From G963675935 sp963803125 (GTDB lineage: Bacteria > Planctomycetota > Planctomycetia > Pirellulales > Thermoguttaceae): a DNA stretch of 64,000 nucleotides. A model generated the notes under the pieces. It had not been told where the DNA came from and searched no databases. It saw only the letters and a program-made list of their open reading frames with translations. Where the stretch lies: NCBI GenBank assembly GCA_963803125.1, contig CAWDLR010000001.1, forward strand, positions 248,001 through 312,000, given 5' to 3'. Shown one piece after another: positions 61,033 to 64,000 of this stretch (position 1 is the first letter of the stretch; each line of letters begins with the position of its first letter). The position numbers and the translations under genes are program-made.

Positions 61033-63773
61033 ATGGAATTGCGCAAGGTTTTGGCGCTTTGGGGACCGAGTATTTGGGCGAATTTTCCAGTCTTGGAGGC
61101 GTGGGTTGACCTTGGCGAGTTGGACAAGCCCTCGAACGATTTTCCCGGATTCAACGATCGGTTGATGAGTTGGATGCCCACGATGATCGAGCATCGTTGC
61201 AGCGTCGGCGTCCGCGGCGGCTTCTTTCAACGCCTGCGGACCGGCACCTACCTGGGCCACATCCTCGAACACGTGACCCTGGAACTGCAAACTCTGGCCG
61301 GCACCGACGTCGGTTTCGGCAAGGCCCGCGAGACTTCGGAGACCGGCGTCTATCGCGTGATCATCGAGTACGCCGACGAGGCGCTGGGCGCGAGTGTCTT
61401 GCGGTGGCCCGCGAGTTGTTGATGGCGGCCATCTACGATCGCCCCTTCAACGTTGCCGCGGAAATCGAGCGGCTGCGAGGCCTTGCCCACGAAGTCTGTC
61501 TCGGCCCGAGCACCCGCGCGATCGTCGAGGCCGTCACGGCGCGGGGAGTTCCCTATCGGCGGCTGAACAACGAGAGCCTGGTGCTTTTCGGCCACGGCCG
61601 CAAACAGCGCCGCATCCAGGCCGCCGAGACCGATCGCACCGGGGCCATCGCCGAAGCGATCGCACAAGACAAAGAGATGACCCGCACGATGCTCCGCGCC
61701 ATCGGGGTGCAAACCTCCTATGGCCGGCCGGTCAAGGACGCGGAAGACGCCTGGCAGGCCGCCTGCGAAATCGGCGTGCCGGTGGTCGTCAAGCCGCAAG
61801 ACGGAAACCAGGGCCGCGGCGTGGCCACCAACCTGACGACGCGCGAGCAGATGGTTCGCGCCTTTGACGCGGCCCGGCAAGAGAGCGAGCATATTTTGGT
61901 CGAGAAGTTCGCCCCCGGCCATGATTATCGCCTGCTGGTCGTGGGCGACCGCGTGGTCGCCGCCGCCCGCCGCGAGCCCGCCCAGGTGCTGGGCGACGGC
62001 ATCCACACCATCGTTGAGTTGGTCGAGCAGGTGAACGCCGACCCGCGCCGCGCCGAACATCACGCTACGGTACTTAGCAAAATCAAGCTCGACGCGGTGG
62101 CCCTGGCCGTGTTGGCCGATCAGGGCTACGCGCCGGAGTCGATTCCGCCGGCCGGCGCGACGGTGCTGATTCGCCGCAATGCGAACCTGAGCACCGGCGG
62201 CACGGCGATCGACGTGACCGAGCGGGTGCATCCCGCCGTGGCGGCCAGCGCGGTCGATGCCGCCAAGATCGTGGGCCTCGACATCGCCGGAATCGACGTG
62301 GTGGCCCAAGACATCTCCCGACCGCTAAGCGAACAGGGCGGCATCGTCGTCGAAGTCAACGCCGCCCCGGGCCTGCGGATGCACCTCGAGCCGTCGGTCG
62401 GCATCTCGCGGCCGGTGGGCGAAGCGATCGCCGAGATTCTCTTCCCCCACGGCGAAATGGGCCGAATTCCCATCGTCGCCGTCACCGGCGTCAACGGCAA
62501 GACAACCACCACCCGTTTCATCGCCCACGTGCTCCGCGGCACGGGCAAGACCGTGGGCATGACCTGCACCGACGGCATTTACGTCAACGACCGCCGCATC
62601 GACAGCGGCGATTGCAGCGGGCCGCAGAGCGCACGCAGCATCCTCATGAATCCTTCGGTCGATATGGCCGTGTTCGAGACCGCCCGCGGCGGAATCCTCC
62701 GCGAGGGTCTGGCTTTCGACTACTGCGACGTGGCCGTGGTGACCAATATCGGCGACGGCGACCACCTGGGTATCTCCGACGTCAACACGCCCGAGGACCT
62801 GGCCAAGGTGAAACGCTGCATCGTCGAAGCGGTGGCCCCCGACGGTTACGCCGTGCTCAATGCCGCCGATCCGCTGGTCGTGGAGATGGCGGCCCACTGC
62901 CCCGGCGACGTGGTCTTCTTCGCCATCGATCCGAGTCATCCCGTGGTCGTCCGCCACCGCGGCGTGGGCGGCCGGGCGATCTTCGTCCGTGACGGCCAGG
63001 TCGTGCTGGCCGAAGGCGACCGCGAAGAGCCGATCGTCTCGCTCGCTAAGGTCCCGCTTACCCGCGGCGGCCAGATCGCCTTCCAAGTCGAGAACACGCT
63101 GGCCTCGATCGCCGCCGCCTGGTCGCTCGGTTTGCCCAAGGAGCTGATCCGCGCCCGGGCCGAATCGATCGCCGCCGACATCGACAAGGTGCCGGGCCGC
63201 TTCAACGTGCTGGAGATCGAGGGGACGACGGTCGTGGTCGATTACGGCCACAACGTCCACTCGCTTACGGCGGTGATCCAAGCCCTCAGCACTTTCCCGC
63301 ACACTCGCCGCACGTGCCTGTATTCGACCGCCGGCGACCGCCGCGACATTGACATCATCCGCCAGGGCGAGTTGCTCGGCGCCGCCTTCGACCGCGTCAT
63401 TCTCTACGAGGATCACTATCGTCGCGGCCGGGCCGACGGCGAGATCATGGGCCTGCTGCGCAAGGGTCTGGCCTCGGCCACGCGCGTCAAGGAGGTCCTC
63501 GAAGTCGTCGGCGCCAACGAGGCGGCCGAAGCGACGTTGTCTTCCGCCCAGGCCGGCGAGCTCGTGCTGCTACAAGCCGACACGATCGACGAGACGGTGC
63601 AATGGCTGAAGGGCTATCTCGAAGCGCTGGCCGCCAACACCGCCGACGCCAACGAGCCGCAGTTGGCGGAACCGGTCCTTCACGGCGTCGAACTGCCGCC
63701 GCCCGAGAAGCTCACCCCCGCCGAAATCGAGAGCGAAATCCTCGCCGAAGTACAGACGGTGGCAAAGGTCTAG
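61033..63773 (+). CDS. cphA: Cyanophycin synthetase, frameshifted near residue 120
   Basis: About 912 residues, the usual CphA length. The N-terminal domain is MELRKVLALWGPSIWANFPV on to HILEHVTLELQTLAG. The frame is lost at about 61387-61393, where a missing C turns GCCGAG into GCGAG, and resumes ECLAVARELLMAAI. The ATP-grasp domain has VPVVVKPQDGNQGRGVATNL. The Mur-ligase-like domain has VAVTGVNGKTTTTRFIAHVL and MAVFETARGGILREGLAF. The enzyme adds Asp and Arg in turn to make cyanophycin, using ATP. No cyanophycinase is in the window; the gene ends 227 bp from the window edge. The ATG 61033 gives the family N-terminus. Confidence 0.92.
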
Positions 63774-64000
63774 GGGGTCTAGCAGAACCAGGACGCAGTC
63801 GTACTCCTCAGGCCCCGCGTGAGGCGAGGGGGTAGAGCGGTTTGAGAACCATTGCCATCCGCGGCTGGTCGCCCTTCGCCCTCATTCGACCGCCTCCTCG
63901 TTCCTTCAGCCCTATCGCAACCCAACGTCAGAAGAAACACCGGTGGGAGCCGCCGCAAAGAGCAGCAGCCGAGACAGCGGCCTTGTTGTAAGTCGCGTCA
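63774..64000. other. Intergenic sequence to the window end
   Basis: 227 bp with no convincing gene or repeat. Confidence 0.4.

Overview
The window is GC-rich chromosomal DNA from a planctomycete, most likely a Pirellulales-type lineage. The evidence is a DUF1559 prepilin-like protein (GFTLVELLVVIAIIGILIALL start), two exosortase (PEP-CTERM) proteins, an LEPR-type secretion leader on a subtilase, a PMT-like membrane protein with TPRs, several PQQ-type beta-propellers and very many intergenic palindromic and heptanucleotide repeats. No IS element, phage gene, CRISPR array or rRNA was seen; one tRNA-Lys(CUU) is present.

Layout. 1-6.4 kb: end of a possible anti-sigma-type protein, a secreted beta-helix protein with a small membrane protein, two paralogous outer-membrane-like proteins and a VapBC-type toxin-antitoxin pair. 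6.4-12.3 kb: secreted glycosidase-like protein, secreted nucleoside hydrolase, SDR oxidoreductase, RfbD-like reductase and a class II aldolase. 12.3-17.8 kb: surface/secreted proteins (DUF1559, PEP-CTERM, a large T5SS/PEP-CTERM repeat protein). 18.7-23.4 kb: tRNA-Lys, purC, a homospermidine synthase plus ornithine decarboxylase pair, and a lone receiver protein. 23.4-39.8 kb: a long minus-strand redox/propeller block. It holds a GltD-like flavoprotein without its pyridine-nucleotide domain, a NuoE-NuoF-ferredoxin fusion, a PQQ-type propeller, a NapH/NosR-like membrane Fe-S protein, a Tat-exported ferredoxin, an NHL-like propeller, a second PQQ-type propeller, a PMT-TPR protein and a 1002-residue exported protein. 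40-42.3 kb: acetate transporter family, zincin and BirA. 42.4-51.4 kb: a nuoHIJKLMN half-operon of complex I. 51.4-53.4 kb: a degenerate Fis/AAA regulator and a small receiver-like protein. 53.8-57.2 kb: a secreted subtilase broken by frameshifts. 57.3-63.8 kb: a cyanophycin locus (cphA, an ABC exporter-like protein with an N-terminal zinc ribbon, and a DUF1854 protein).

Functional picture. The redox block probably passes electrons between NADH, cytoplasmic flavin/Fe-S proteins, a membrane Fe-S protein and periplasmic Fe-S/propeller partners; nothing in the window names the substrate, so it is a candidate undescribed electron-transfer system. Ornithine decarboxylase followed by homospermidine synthase gives a two-step route from ornithine to sym-homospermidine. 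The cyanophycin genes indicate storage of Asp/Arg polymer.

Two cross-cutting observations matter for any reader. First, intergenic DNA is full of degenerate arrays whose unit differs from place to place but whose period is 7 bp, and of palindromic elements, including four copies that are each exactly 70 bp. Several of these lie inside genes (birA, a PMT-TPR protein, the end of nuoM, the end of a ferredoxin) and are translated. Second, at least nine apparent frameshifts, mostly single-base losses at G/C runs, interrupt otherwise intact genes (T5SS repeat protein, nuoJ leader, subtilase x3, ABC protein x3, cphA). They are either assembly indels or real gene decay.
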